Below are positions 38,034-45,043 of a stretch of DNA of 64,000 nucleotides, one piece after another; within the stretch, counting starts at the first letter, position 1, and each line of letters begins with the position of its first letter. Source of the stretch: Roseovarius sp. THAF9 (lineage in GTDB: Bacteria; Pseudomonadota; Alphaproteobacteria; Rhodobacterales; Rhodobacteraceae); the NCBI RefSeq assembly GCF_009363715.1, contig NZ_CP045404.1, forward strand, positions 2,076,001-2,140,000, read 5' to 3'. The position numbers were made by a program, and so were the translations under genes. Under the pieces are notes generated by a model. The model was given only the letters and a program-made list of their open reading frames with translations, was not told the DNA's origin and searched no databases.

Positions 38034-39422
38034 ATGTCTCTCGACGCCATTCTCACCCGTATCGACGCCCAGCTGCCCGACGCTATGGACCGCCTGAAGG
38101 ACCTTCTGCGCATCCCCTCCATTTCGACCGACCCTGCCTTCAAGCAGCCCACCGAAGACGCCGCCGACTGGCTGGTCGCCGACCTGCAAAGCCTTGGCGT
38201 CAAGGCCGAGAAGCGCCCCACCACCGGCCACCCGATGGTCGTGGGCCATGTCGACGGGCCAAAAGGCGGCACCGGCCCGCACCTGCTGTTCTACGGCCAT
38301 TACGACGTCCAGCCCGTCGATCCGCTCGACTTGTGGAAGACCGACCCCTTCGACCCACAGATCCAGGACACCGACGCAGGCCAGGTCATCCGCGGCCGCG
38401 GCGCCTCGGACGACAAGGGCCAGCTCATGACCTTCGTCGAGGCGTGCCGCGCCTACAAGCACGTCACCGGCGAATTGCCCTGCCGCATCACTTTCTTTTT
38501 CGAGGGCGAAGAGGAATCGGGCTCGCCCTCGCTCATCCCCTTCATGAAAGAAAACGCCCAAGAGCTTCAGGCCGATCTCGCGCTGATCTGCGACACGTCG
38601 ATGGTCGCGCCCGGCGTGCCCTCCATCGCCTCGCAGCTGCGCGGCATGATGAAGGACGAGTTCACCATCCACGGCCCCCGCATCGACCTGCACTCAGGCC
38701 ATTACGGCGGCCCGGCCCTGAACCCGCTCAAGGAAATCTCGCACATCATCGCCTCTTTCCACGACGACACCGGCCGCGTCGCCATCGACGGCTTCTATGA
38801 CGGCGTGCGCGAGGTCCCGGCAGAGCTTTTGCGCCAATGGGAAGGCTGCGGCTTCGACGAAAAAGAATACCTCTCCTCCGTCGGCTTCACCCGGCCCCAT
38901 GGCGAAGAGGGCTACAGCACCCTCGTGCAGCAATGGGCCCGACCCACGCTGGAAATCAACGGCCTTTGGGGCGGCTACCAGGGTGCCGGCACCAAGACGG
39001 TCATCCCCGCCGAGGCGCATTGCAAGCTGACCTGCCGGCTGGTCGACGACATGGACCCTGACGCGCTGCGCGTGAAAATCCGCAAACATGTCGAGGACCG
39101 CCTGTCGCCGGACGCGCGCGTCACCTGGAACGACGACCTCGACGGCTCGCCTGCGGCGGTGATGAACATCGACCGGCCCGAATTCGAGGCTGCCCGCCAG
39201 GCGCTGTCCGATGAATGGGACCGCGAGGCCGTCTTCGTCGGCATGGGCGGCTCGATCCCCATCGCGGGCTTTTTCAAGGACATCCTGTCGCTCGATTCCA
39301 TGCTGATCGGTTTCGCCCAGGAAGACGACGCCATTCATTCGCCCAACGAGAAATACAACGTCGAAAGCTTCCACAAGGGCATCCGCAGCTGGGCGCGCGT
39401 GCTCGACCGGCTGTCGCGCTAG
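38034..39422 (+). CDS. M20 family dipeptidase / metallopeptidase
   Basis: 462 residues. A co-catalytic zinc exopeptidase of the carnosinase/ArgE-like group: FYGHYDVQPVDPLDLW, GRGASDDKGQLMTFVEA, FEGEEESGSPSL and ICDTSMVAPGVPSI carry the metal ligands and catalytic Glu. The wide dimerisation domain follows, and the C-terminus has QEDDAIHSPNEKYN. Probably hydrolyses dipeptides or N-acyl amino acids; exact substrate not determinable. The next gene follows within 3 bp. Confidence 0.93.
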   Translation: MSLDAILTRIDAQLPDAMDRLKDLLRIPSISTDPAFKQPTEDAADWLVADLQSLGVKAEKRPTTGHPMVVGHVDGPKGGTGPHLLFYGHYDVQPVDPLDLWKTDPFDPQIQDTDAGQVIRGRGASDDKGQLMTFVEACRAYKHVTGELPCRITFFFEGEEESGSPSLIPFMKENAQELQADLALICDTSMVAPGVPSIASQLRGMMKDEFTIHGPRIDLHSGHYGGPALNPLKEISHIIASFHDDTGRVAIDGFYDGVREVPAELLRQWEGCGFDEKEYLSSVGFTRPHGEEGYSTLVQQWARPTLEINGLWGGYQGAGTKTVIPAEAHCKLTCRLVDDMDPDALRVKIRKHVEDRLSPDARVTWNDDLDGSPAAVMNIDRPEFEAARQALSDEWDREAVFVGMGGSIPIAGFFKDILSLDSMLIGFAQEDDAIHSPNEKYNVESFHKGIRSWARVLDRLSR

Positions 39423-39425
39423 GCC

Positions 39426-40292
39426 ATGCCCATCCCCGGCTTTCGCCACGCGACCGCACAGGTCAACGGCACCGAAATCGCCTACAGCATCGGTGGTTCC
39501 GGCCCGCCGCTGCTTCTGTTGCACGGCTTCCCCCAGACTCGCGCGCTCTGGGCCCGTGTGGCCCCGGCGCTGGCGGACACCCACACCGTGGTCTGCCCCG
39601 ACCTGCGCGGCTACGGCGACAGCGCGAAGCCGCAGGATATCGCTGCCTACAGCTTTCGCGAAATGGCGCGCGATCAGACGGCGCTGATGTCCGTCCTCGG
39701 ACATGCGCAATTCGCGGTGGTCGGCCATGACCGGGGCGGTCGCGTCGCCCACCGGCTCGCTCTCGATGCGCCTCAGGCGGTCACCGCCGCCTGCCTGATG
39801 GACATCGTCCCCACGCACACGATCTTGACGGAATTGCGGATGGATGTGGCGCAGGCCTATTACCACTGGTTTTTCCTCGCGCAGCCCGGCGCCCTTATAG
39901 AGGACATGATCGCCGCAGATCCGGACGCCTATTTTCACTCCTGCCTCACCGGCTGGGGCGCCGCCGACCTCTCGGACTTCGATCCCGATCAGCTGACCGC
40001 CTACCGCGATAGCTGGCGCCAGCGCGACACGATCCGGGGCATGTGCAATGATTATCGCGCCGTCATCGCCCATGACGTGCATGACGACGCCGATGATCTG
40101 GGGGGCCGCATCGCCTGCCCCACGCTGATTCTCTATGGTGCGAGCGGCGCCATGGCCCGAGCCTATGACGTGCCGGCCACGTGGGCCTCGAAATGCACCG
40201 ACATGCGGGCGGACACCATACCGGGCGGGCACTTTTTCATCGACACCGCGCCAGACGCGACCATTGCGGCGCTGCGCAGTTTCTTTCTCTGA
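39426..40292 (+). CDS. Alpha/beta hydrolase resembling fluoroacetate dehalogenase
   Basis: 288 residues. HGFPQTRALW forms the oxyanion hole; the nucleophile elbow GHDRGGRVAHRLALD holds an Asp, not Ser, with two Arg; YYHWFFLAQPG carries the His-Trp pair that in fluoroacetate dehalogenases forms the halide pocket; PGGHFFID supplies the catalytic His. These fit the fluoroacetate dehalogenase branch of haloalkane dehalogenase-like enzymes. The actual substrate may be another 2-haloacid or epoxide. It starts 3 bp after the dipeptidase stop and is likely co-transcribed. Confidence 0.82.
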   Translation: MPIPGFRHATAQVNGTEIAYSIGGSGPPLLLLHGFPQTRALWARVAPALADTHTVVCPDLRGYGDSAKPQDIAAYSFREMARDQTALMSVLGHAQFAVVGHDRGGRVAHRLALDAPQAVTAACLMDIVPTHTILTELRMDVAQAYYHWFFLAQPGALIEDMIAADPDAYFHSCLTGWGAADLSDFDPDQLTAYRDSWRQRDTIRGMCNDYRAVIAHDVHDDADDLGGRIACPTLILYGASGAMARAYDVPATWASKCTDMRADTIPGGHFFIDTAPDATIAALRSFFL

Positions 40293-40307
40293 ATTCAAGG
40301 GAATACG

Positions 40308-40384
40308 TGGCGCGGTTGACGGGGCTCGAACCCGCGACCTCCGGCGTGACAGGCCGGCACTCTAACCAACTGAGCTACAACCGC
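40308..40384 (-). tRNA. tRNA-Asp (GTC), copy 1
   Basis: Read on the minus strand: acceptor GCGGTTG paired with CAACCGC, D arm AGCTCAGTTGGTTAGAGT, anticodon loop CTGTCAC (anticodon GTC), T arm GGGTTCGAGCCCC and a genomically encoded CCA at 40308-40310. Length 77 with CCA. Identical to the next copy, separated by 26 bp. Confidence 0.97.
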
Positions 40385-40410
40385 GCAAAGGTCGTACTGT
40401 TCTGCAGCAG

Positions 40411-40487
40411 TGGCGCGGTTGACGGGGCTCGAACCCGCGACCTCCGGCGTGACAGGCCGGCACTCTAACCAACTGAGCTACAACCGC
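40411..40487 (-). tRNA. tRNA-Asp (GTC), copy 2
   Basis: Identical in sequence to copy 1 (anticodon loop CTGTCAC, CCA encoded). Being upstream on the minus strand, it is the promoter-proximal gene of the pair. Confidence 0.97.
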
Positions 40488-40526
40488 CCGCTGCAAGCCC
40501 GGGACGGTGCCCCGAGCGTGAGGTGC

Positions 40527-40555
40527 TGTTTAGGCGGCACGGCCCGCCCCGTCAA
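40527..40555 (-). promoter_or_regulatory. Candidate promoter of the tRNA-Asp pair
   Basis: On the minus strand TTGACG (40550-40555), 17-bp spacer, TAAACA (40527-40532); it would start transcription some 33 bp before the first tRNA. The -35 is good, the -10 moderate. Of the 300-bp gene-free stretch 40488-40788, this and the promoter of the next gene are the only features I see. Confidence 0.5.
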
Positions 40556-40724
40556 GCGGTCAACACGTCAATTCGACAGGTTTTTGTTCGCTCATCCGGG
40601 CGTTGCGTCGGCCTGTTTCAACCATGTCTCGGGATGCGAGGAAACAGTGATTTTCTCGGAATTACCTGCTCGCGTTAGGGCTGAATGGGCTAACCTTCTT
40701 TACTGCTTGAGGGTCAATCGCTAT

Positions 40725-40754
40725 TTGACGTAAATCAGAAAGACCTCTTATAAG
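40725..40754 (+). promoter_or_regulatory. Promoter of the XRE-type regulator gene
   Basis: TTGACG (40725-40730), 18-bp spacer, TATAAG (40749-40754). The predicted start near 40761 gives a leader of about 28 nt before the GTG at 40789. Confidence 0.65.
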
Positions 40755-40788
40755 TGACTTGTGATCCGCAAAACAGGATTTTTGCCCC

Positions 40789-41517
40789 GTGATTGATTTC
40801 CATGACCGACTGAAAACATACATCAAAGGTTCATCGTACGATTACAAAGCCCTGTCGCTCGAGATCGGTCAGGGTGAACGCTACATATCCAACCTCCTGT
40901 CATCGAAAAGTGACCCGGGGTACTCCAGCGTCGTCAAGATCTGCTCGGCCCTCGGGATCACGCCGAACCAGATCGCGGGCCTCAACGACCAGATCACTCT
41001 GGCCGGGGGCGAGATCGACAATCGCATTGTGAGCGCCCAGGCGGAACGCATCCTGACCTCCGTCACGCGCGAGGCGCACCGCAAGCTCTCTCAGCGTGGC
41101 GCGCGCCCGCTGCTTGACGATGTCCTGACCTGGTGGCACCAGCAAGGCGGCGTCCTGACCAATTTCGACACGCTCAGCGAACATGTCGACCTCTACCTCG
41201 CCCCCGATGAACACTCCCGCCTGCCCGAACCCTACAAGATCGGCCACCAGAGCCTTGCCGCCCAAAGTTTCGGCATCCAGACAGCCGAGCACCTGCGCTA
41301 TCTGTTCACCACCTTCGACGACAAGCTCTGCGAAAGTGTGCGCCTGGCTCATGTCGAGGCGACGCGCGGCGAACCCAAGCTGACGATCGAGGAAATCGAC
41401 GTTATGCTGCCCGGCCACAGCTTTCCGCTGCGGTTCACCTACAAGCGTCTGCTGCTGCCCGTGCGTGACGGACAGGGCAACAAGTTCGTGCTGAACTATT
41501 CACAAGCTCTCGAGTGA
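40789..41517 (+). CDS. Helix-turn-helix regulator with C-terminal PAS-like sensor domain
   Basis: 242 residues, GTG start. Residues about 8-65 are an XRE-type HTH (KALSLEIGQGERYISNLLSS, then SSVVKICSALGITPNQIAGL). Residues about 95-240 resemble a PAS-type fold: a lead helix LLDDVLTWWHQQGG, then FDTLSEHVDLYLAPDEHS, a helix AEHLRYLFTTFDDKL and C-terminal strands FPLRFTYKRLLLPVRD and KFVLNYSQALE. I do not recognise a named regulator. It converges with and overlaps (18 bp) a GNAT-like gene; the pair looks functionally linked. Confidence 0.75.
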   Translation: MIDFHDRLKTYIKGSSYDYKALSLEIGQGERYISNLLSSKSDPGYSSVVKICSALGITPNQIAGLNDQITLAGGEIDNRIVSAQAERILTSVTREAHRKLSQRGARPLLDDVLTWWHQQGGVLTNFDTLSEHVDLYLAPDEHSRLPEPYKIGHQSLAAQSFGIQTAEHLRYLFTTFDDKLCESVRLAHVEATRGEPKLTIEEIDVMLPGHSFPLRFTYKRLLLPVRDGQGNKFVLNYSQALE

Positions 41518-42216
41518 GCCGGCGTAATACGCCATCATGTGGGCAAGATGTTCGGATGACAGCGCCACGAGCCATTCGCTGTCGCCCCGCCCCGGCGGCG
41601 CCGGATCCGCCCATTTCGCGACACCAGGAACCTGCACTGTAAAGCCGTATGTCGTGGCGAACCCCGCCATGACGTCCCGGTCCCGCATCATCGCATAGGT
41701 CCAGTCGACCGGCCACTTGGTGGCGATGCAGCAATGCAATAGCAACATTAACTGCCGCAGCCGCTGCCGTGAACCGCGTTGCCCCGGCGCCACGAACAGC
41801 TCACCGATATAGGCCATGCGTCCGTGAAACCCCGGCGGCAGCGCCGTGGTGAACTGAAGCAACGTGTCGCCGGACGGGTGGGGATAATGCCGGCGCATGG
41901 TGCGGCGCATATAATCGCCCATGTTTTCGCGTCCGACATTGTCATACCGCGTGGCGACCGCGGCGACGAATGTCTCGCCTTCCCAAAGCACCAGCCAGAA
42001 GCCCGAGTGTTCGGTGAAGTCGTTGTAATGTGATGACAGTTTCGCGGTCACGCTGGTTTTCCCGTGCGTGCGGACAAGTTGCTCCATCTCCTCGAAGTCG
42101 GAAACCGTCTCAATGCGGTAGCCGTTCCGGCTCAACCCGGCGACGCAAGCGCCACCGACCTTGATGACATCAAGTGAATTCAGCATCTGGCTTTGCTTCC
42201 CCGCGCCAACCTTCAT
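41500..42216 (-). CDS. GNAT-like N-acyltransferase of unknown substrate
   Basis: 238 residues. The acetyl-CoA motif is recognisable in YIGELFVAPGQRGSRQRLRQL (the V-x-P-x-x-R-G-x-G/S pattern) with preceding strands FWLVLWEGETFVAAVA. The N-terminal 40 residues and the C-terminal GRGDSEWLVALSSEHLAHM part are not typical of small housekeeping acetyltransferases. No function assigned. Its 3' end overlaps that of the PAS-like regulator gene on the opposite strand. Confidence 0.65.
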   Translation of the reverse strand: MKVGAGKQSQMLNSLDVIKVGGACVAGLSRNGYRIETVSDFEEMEQLVRTHGKTSVTAKLSSHYNDFTEHSGFWLVLWEGETFVAAVATRYDNVGRENMGDYMRRTMRRHYPHPSGDTLLQFTTALPPGFHGRMAYIGELFVAPGQRGSRQRLRQLMLLLHCCIATKWPVDWTYAMMRDRDVMAGFATTYGFTVQVPGVAKWADPAPPGRGDSEWLVALSSEHLAHMMAYYAGSLESL

Positions 42217-42361
42217 CCCCGCCTCGGGTTCGTTCCCGGCTGCCAGACATGGTTAACAGCCCATTATGCAGGTTAAAATGACTCCGGTCCTCAAAAACGG
42301 TATGTTTCTGTCAAAGAAACAGTTGTCCCGGATCAAGGAAAAGCGCGAAAGCAAGAAGGCA

Positions 42362-42437
42362 TGGTGGGCGGTGAGGGACTCGAACCCCCGGCATCTTCGG
42401 TGTAAACGAAGCGCTCTACCAACTGAGCTAACCGCCC
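42362..42437 (-). tRNA. tRNA-Val (TAC)
   Basis: Minus strand: acceptor GGGCGGT, D arm TAGCTCAGTTGGTAGAGC, anticodon loop TTTACAC (anticodon TAC), T arm GGGGGTTCGAGTCCCTC, encoded CCA at 42362-42364. 76 nt with CCA. Confidence 0.97.
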
Positions 42438-42652
42438 CTTTCCAGGTTCCTCTAGCAACACCTTCAACGCCTTGCAAGACGCATTGGTGCCCATGACGCG
42501 GCATTCTCAACCGCTTCCCATCTGCGCGGCCTCAAACACAACTTTTACGCAACAATCCCGATCAATCGCGTCGCATTTGTTTGAAAAGGCATTCGGATCG
42601 CGACAATCGGGGCTACTGTCCCGAACCGACGAAAGACAAACGGCGCTCAAGC

Positions 42653-43009
42653 ATGGCAACCACCCTTTTGGCCGCCGCCGTTGCGGCGGCATTGTTCCTT
42701 TTTCTGGCACTGCTTCCCTATGGACGCACAGCCCTGAGGGCTGGCCTGTTGTCTGCAGCCGTCCTGGTGTGTCTTTGGATCGGGCACTACTTCGACCTTT
42801 TGGGCTACGGCGCGCGTGGCGAGGACACGGCCCGTGTCAGGGCCTTCCTGGTGCTCCTGGCGCTCAGCCTCGCATGGTTCCTCGCAACGTCGCTGCAGGT
42901 GTTGCGCCGCAGCTTTCCCGCGCACTGGCCCGGATGGAGCTGGCCTGCCGTGGTGCTTGTGACGCTACTGGTTATCGGTTTCGGCGTCTGGCGCATGGTA
43001 ACGCTCTGA
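42653..43009 (+). CDS. Small integral membrane protein
   Basis: 118 residues, nearly all hydrophobic, with four predicted membrane segments (about residues 4-18, 26-45, 62-80 and 97-113) and a charged loop GARGEDTARVR between. ATG at 42653. Between two tRNA-Val genes on the other strand. Not recognised. Confidence 0.65.
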   Translation: MATTLLAAAVAAALFLFLALLPYGRTALRAGLLSAAVLVCLWIGHYFDLLGYGARGEDTARVRAFLVLLALSLAWFLATSLQVLRRSFPAHWPGWSWPAVVLVTLLVIGFGVWRMVTL

Positions 43010-43033
43010 CGCGGCGGTTTTCCGGGCGGAAAA

Positions 43034-43108
43034 TGGTGGGCGATAGAAGATTCGAACTTCTGACATCTTCGATGTGAACGAAGCGCTCTACCACTGAGCT
43101 AATCGCCC
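43034..43108 (-). tRNA. tRNA-Val (CAC)
   Basis: Minus strand: acceptor GGGCGAT, D arm TAGCTCAGTGGTAGAGC, anticodon loop TTCACAT (anticodon CAC), T arm AGAAGTTCGAATCTTCT, encoded CCA at 43034-43036. 75 nt with CCA. With the TAC isoacceptor 0.6 kb away, it serves GUG codons. Confidence 0.96.
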
Positions 43109-43217
43109 GCCGGAGCCGCTGTTTAGCGCCCCTTTCGCAACGGTGCAATAGCAAAGCTGCACGGAAATCCGGTTGGCAATCGACTTCTCGCCACGCCGTC
43201 TTATGGCCGCTTTGGCG

Positions 43218-43583
43218 TCAGGCTCCGTCGGCTGGGGTATCCGATTTGGGCTGACGGATCTTCGCCACCGTGACGCGCGCGTTGCCGGTATCCTTCTGCC
43301 GGTTGATCTTCACCTTGCCGAAGGGCTTGAGGTTCAGTTCCCGCCCCTCCGCGAGCGCCTCGCCCAGAACCTCGAGCATGGCCTCGACCACCGGCTTGAC
43401 CTTGTTCTTGTTCAGATCGGCCCGGTCTGCCACCAGTTGGAAAAGTTCCTGCTTCTTAAGTTCCGTCGACAGGATATCGGCACCGGATGTCTCGGTGACC
43501 ACTTCCAGTTCCGGCTTGACCGCGGGGGCCGCGTCCTTGGTGGATGCTCCGGTTTTCGGGCTTGCTGTACTGCGCGATGCCAT
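43218..43583 (-). CDS. HU-family DNA-binding protein
   Basis: 121 residues. After a Ser/Thr/Ala/Lys N-terminal extension of about 28 residues, the HU/IHF fold is present: KKQELFQLVADRADLNKNKV, VVEAMLEVLGEALAEG and the strand ELNLKPFGKVKINRQKDTGN that begins the DNA-binding arm. The arm is short and its tip (Arg-x-x-Pro in classic HU) is not clearly kept, so this is an HU-like paralogue, not the main HU. Confidence 0.85.
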   Translation of the reverse strand: MASRSTASPKTGASTKDAAPAVKPELEVVTETSGADILSTELKKQELFQLVADRADLNKNKVKPVVEAMLEVLGEALAEGRELNLKPFGKVKINRQKDTGNARVTVAKIRQPKSDTPADGA

Positions 43584-43709
43584 TTTGGACCTCTATTATT
43601 GAAGTTTTGCCACACGATACCTGAAATCGCGGCGATTGCTACCGCCGAGTTGACCTTTGGTCGGCTTCGACGCATAACGTTCGGCGTAACGCAAACTGGG
43701 GATCACAAC

Positions 43710-43910
43710 GTGACCAAACTCATTGCCGCAGCCGCCTTCGCATCACTCATCGTGATCGAACCCGCCGTCGCGGGAAATCTGTCGGACCCCGTTCTCGATC
43801 AGCAGATCGTCATGGACGCCGCGGTCGAGGATTCCACCGCCAAAATCGATATCCTGATGATAACGCTGATCTACGTTTTCACCATGGCGATCGCCGGCGG
43901 CGCGTTTTAA
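43710..43910 (+). CDS. Small exported/membrane protein
   Basis: 66 residues starting VTKLIAAAAFASLI from GTG at 43710. Signal peptide to about residue 21 (IEPAVAGN), an acidic middle (DAAVEDSTAKID) and a C-terminal membrane helix (ILMITLIYVFTMAIAGGAF). Divergent from the HU-like gene. No family recognised; the frame stays open upstream but without a convincing earlier start. Confidence 0.5.
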   Translation: MTKLIAAAAFASLIVIEPAVAGNLSDPVLDQQIVMDAAVEDSTAKIDILMITLIYVFTMAIAGGAF

Positions 43911-44085
43911 GCGGCCCGTTTACGGAACCTCATATTTGTCCGAACCAGCCCGCTTGCGGTTGTCGGATCTTTTGCGACTCGCGCTTGGCCCCCGGATCAT
44001 CGGTTGATTGAACCTTTCCCGTTCCGGGCACGACCCACATGCAAACGCCGCACGTACGGCGTGGTATGACAGGGAAGACAAGCGC

Positions 44086-44988
44086 ATGGGGTTTTTCACC
44101 GGCACAAGCGGAAATAATTGGATTTACGGCACGTCGCAGAACGACATCGTCTACGGATTGGGCGGTCATGATCGCATTTATGGCGGCTATGGCGACGACA
44201 CGCTGTCTGGTGGCGCGGGAGTGGACACGGTCCATGGCGGCTGGGGCGACGATCTGCTCATCGTGGAAGGCGCGCAGCTCGCGGATGGCGAACCCTATGT
44301 CGGCGAAGGCGTGGAAGATTACCGAGGCGGCACTGGCGACGACCGCATACTGATCCTCGATCTGGGCAACATGCACACCCAGGTGCGTGGCGACAGCGGC
44401 TATGATCTCCTCGATTTCAGCTGGTTTCACAGCTCCGTGTTTCTCGCCGGAAGTCACTATCAAGGGCCTGGATCACTGGATTACTCCGGGATCGAGCATG
44501 TCCGCGGATCGTCTTTCGACGATGTTCTGATAGCGGACTGGAGTGTCGACCGGATAGAAGGACAGGCCGGGAACGACATCATCATGGGTCGCCTGAAAAC
44601 CGACACGCTCAGCGGCGGCGCCGGCAATGACACACTCTCCGGTGGCCCCGGCGATGACGTAATGACCGGCGATGGAGGCGCCGATATCTTCGAATTCCTC
44701 GAAAACGACGATGCGCCGCGCGGTAATGACAGGTGGGCCACAATCACCGATTTCAACAGCACCGAGGGCGACCGGATCGACCTGTCGCAGCTGGGCACCC
44801 TGCACTTCGTCGGTGAGCGCGATTTCGGCTACTCGCTCACCGGGCAAGTCCGGATCGAGCGGGATTGGTGGTCGACCAGCCGCGCGACGCTGGAGATCGA
44901 CCTTAACGGCGACCGGATCGCAGACGGACACGTGGATATCTTCATCGAGGGCGGCGGCCCGATCACCGCCGATGACCTGATCCTCTGA
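44086..44988 (+). CDS. RTX-type calcium-binding protein
   Basis: 300 residues without signal peptide. Glycine/aspartate nonapeptides appear in two blocks: residues about 22-65 (GGHDRIYGGYGDDTLSGGAG) and about 190-225 (LSGGAGNDTLSGGPGDDVMT), with a degenerate middle. The C-terminus has the usual type I secretion tail shape (ITDFNSTEGDRIDLSQLG near 245 and a closing EGGGPITADDLIL). Likely exported by a type I system, but none is encoded nearby. ATG at 44086 is preceded by AGGGAA. Confidence 0.85.
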   Translation: MGFFTGTSGNNWIYGTSQNDIVYGLGGHDRIYGGYGDDTLSGGAGVDTVHGGWGDDLLIVEGAQLADGEPYVGEGVEDYRGGTGDDRILILDLGNMHTQVRGDSGYDLLDFSWFHSSVFLAGSHYQGPGSLDYSGIEHVRGSSFDDVLIADWSVDRIEGQAGNDIIMGRLKTDTLSGGAGNDTLSGGPGDDVMTGDGGADIFEFLENDDAPRGNDRWATITDFNSTEGDRIDLSQLGTLHFVGERDFGYSLTGQVRIERDWWSTSRATLEIDLNGDRIADGHVDIFIEGGGPITADDLIL

Positions 44989-44990
44989 AC

Positions 44991-45020
44991 CGAAAAAGGC
45001 GCCCGACATTGCGGGCGCGT
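44991..45020 (-). terminator. Terminator of lon
   Basis: Minus strand: GCGCCCG, loop, CGGGCGC (perfect 7-bp stem) followed by CTTTTTCG. Located between the convergent lon and RTX genes, so it may stop both. Confidence 0.75.
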
Positions 45021-45043
45021 TTCGTGTTTCTGCATCACAGGGT

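Noticed and set aside
40135..40733. Plus-strand frames crossing the tRNA-Asp genes (VDGARTRDLRRDRPAL-type peptides)
   Set aside because: The translated antisense of tRNA genes is a well-known artefact.
42253..42510. Minus-strand 85-codon frame across tRNA-Val
   Set aside because: Contains translated tRNA sequence (SSVGRALRLHRRCRGFESLTAH), an annotation artefact.
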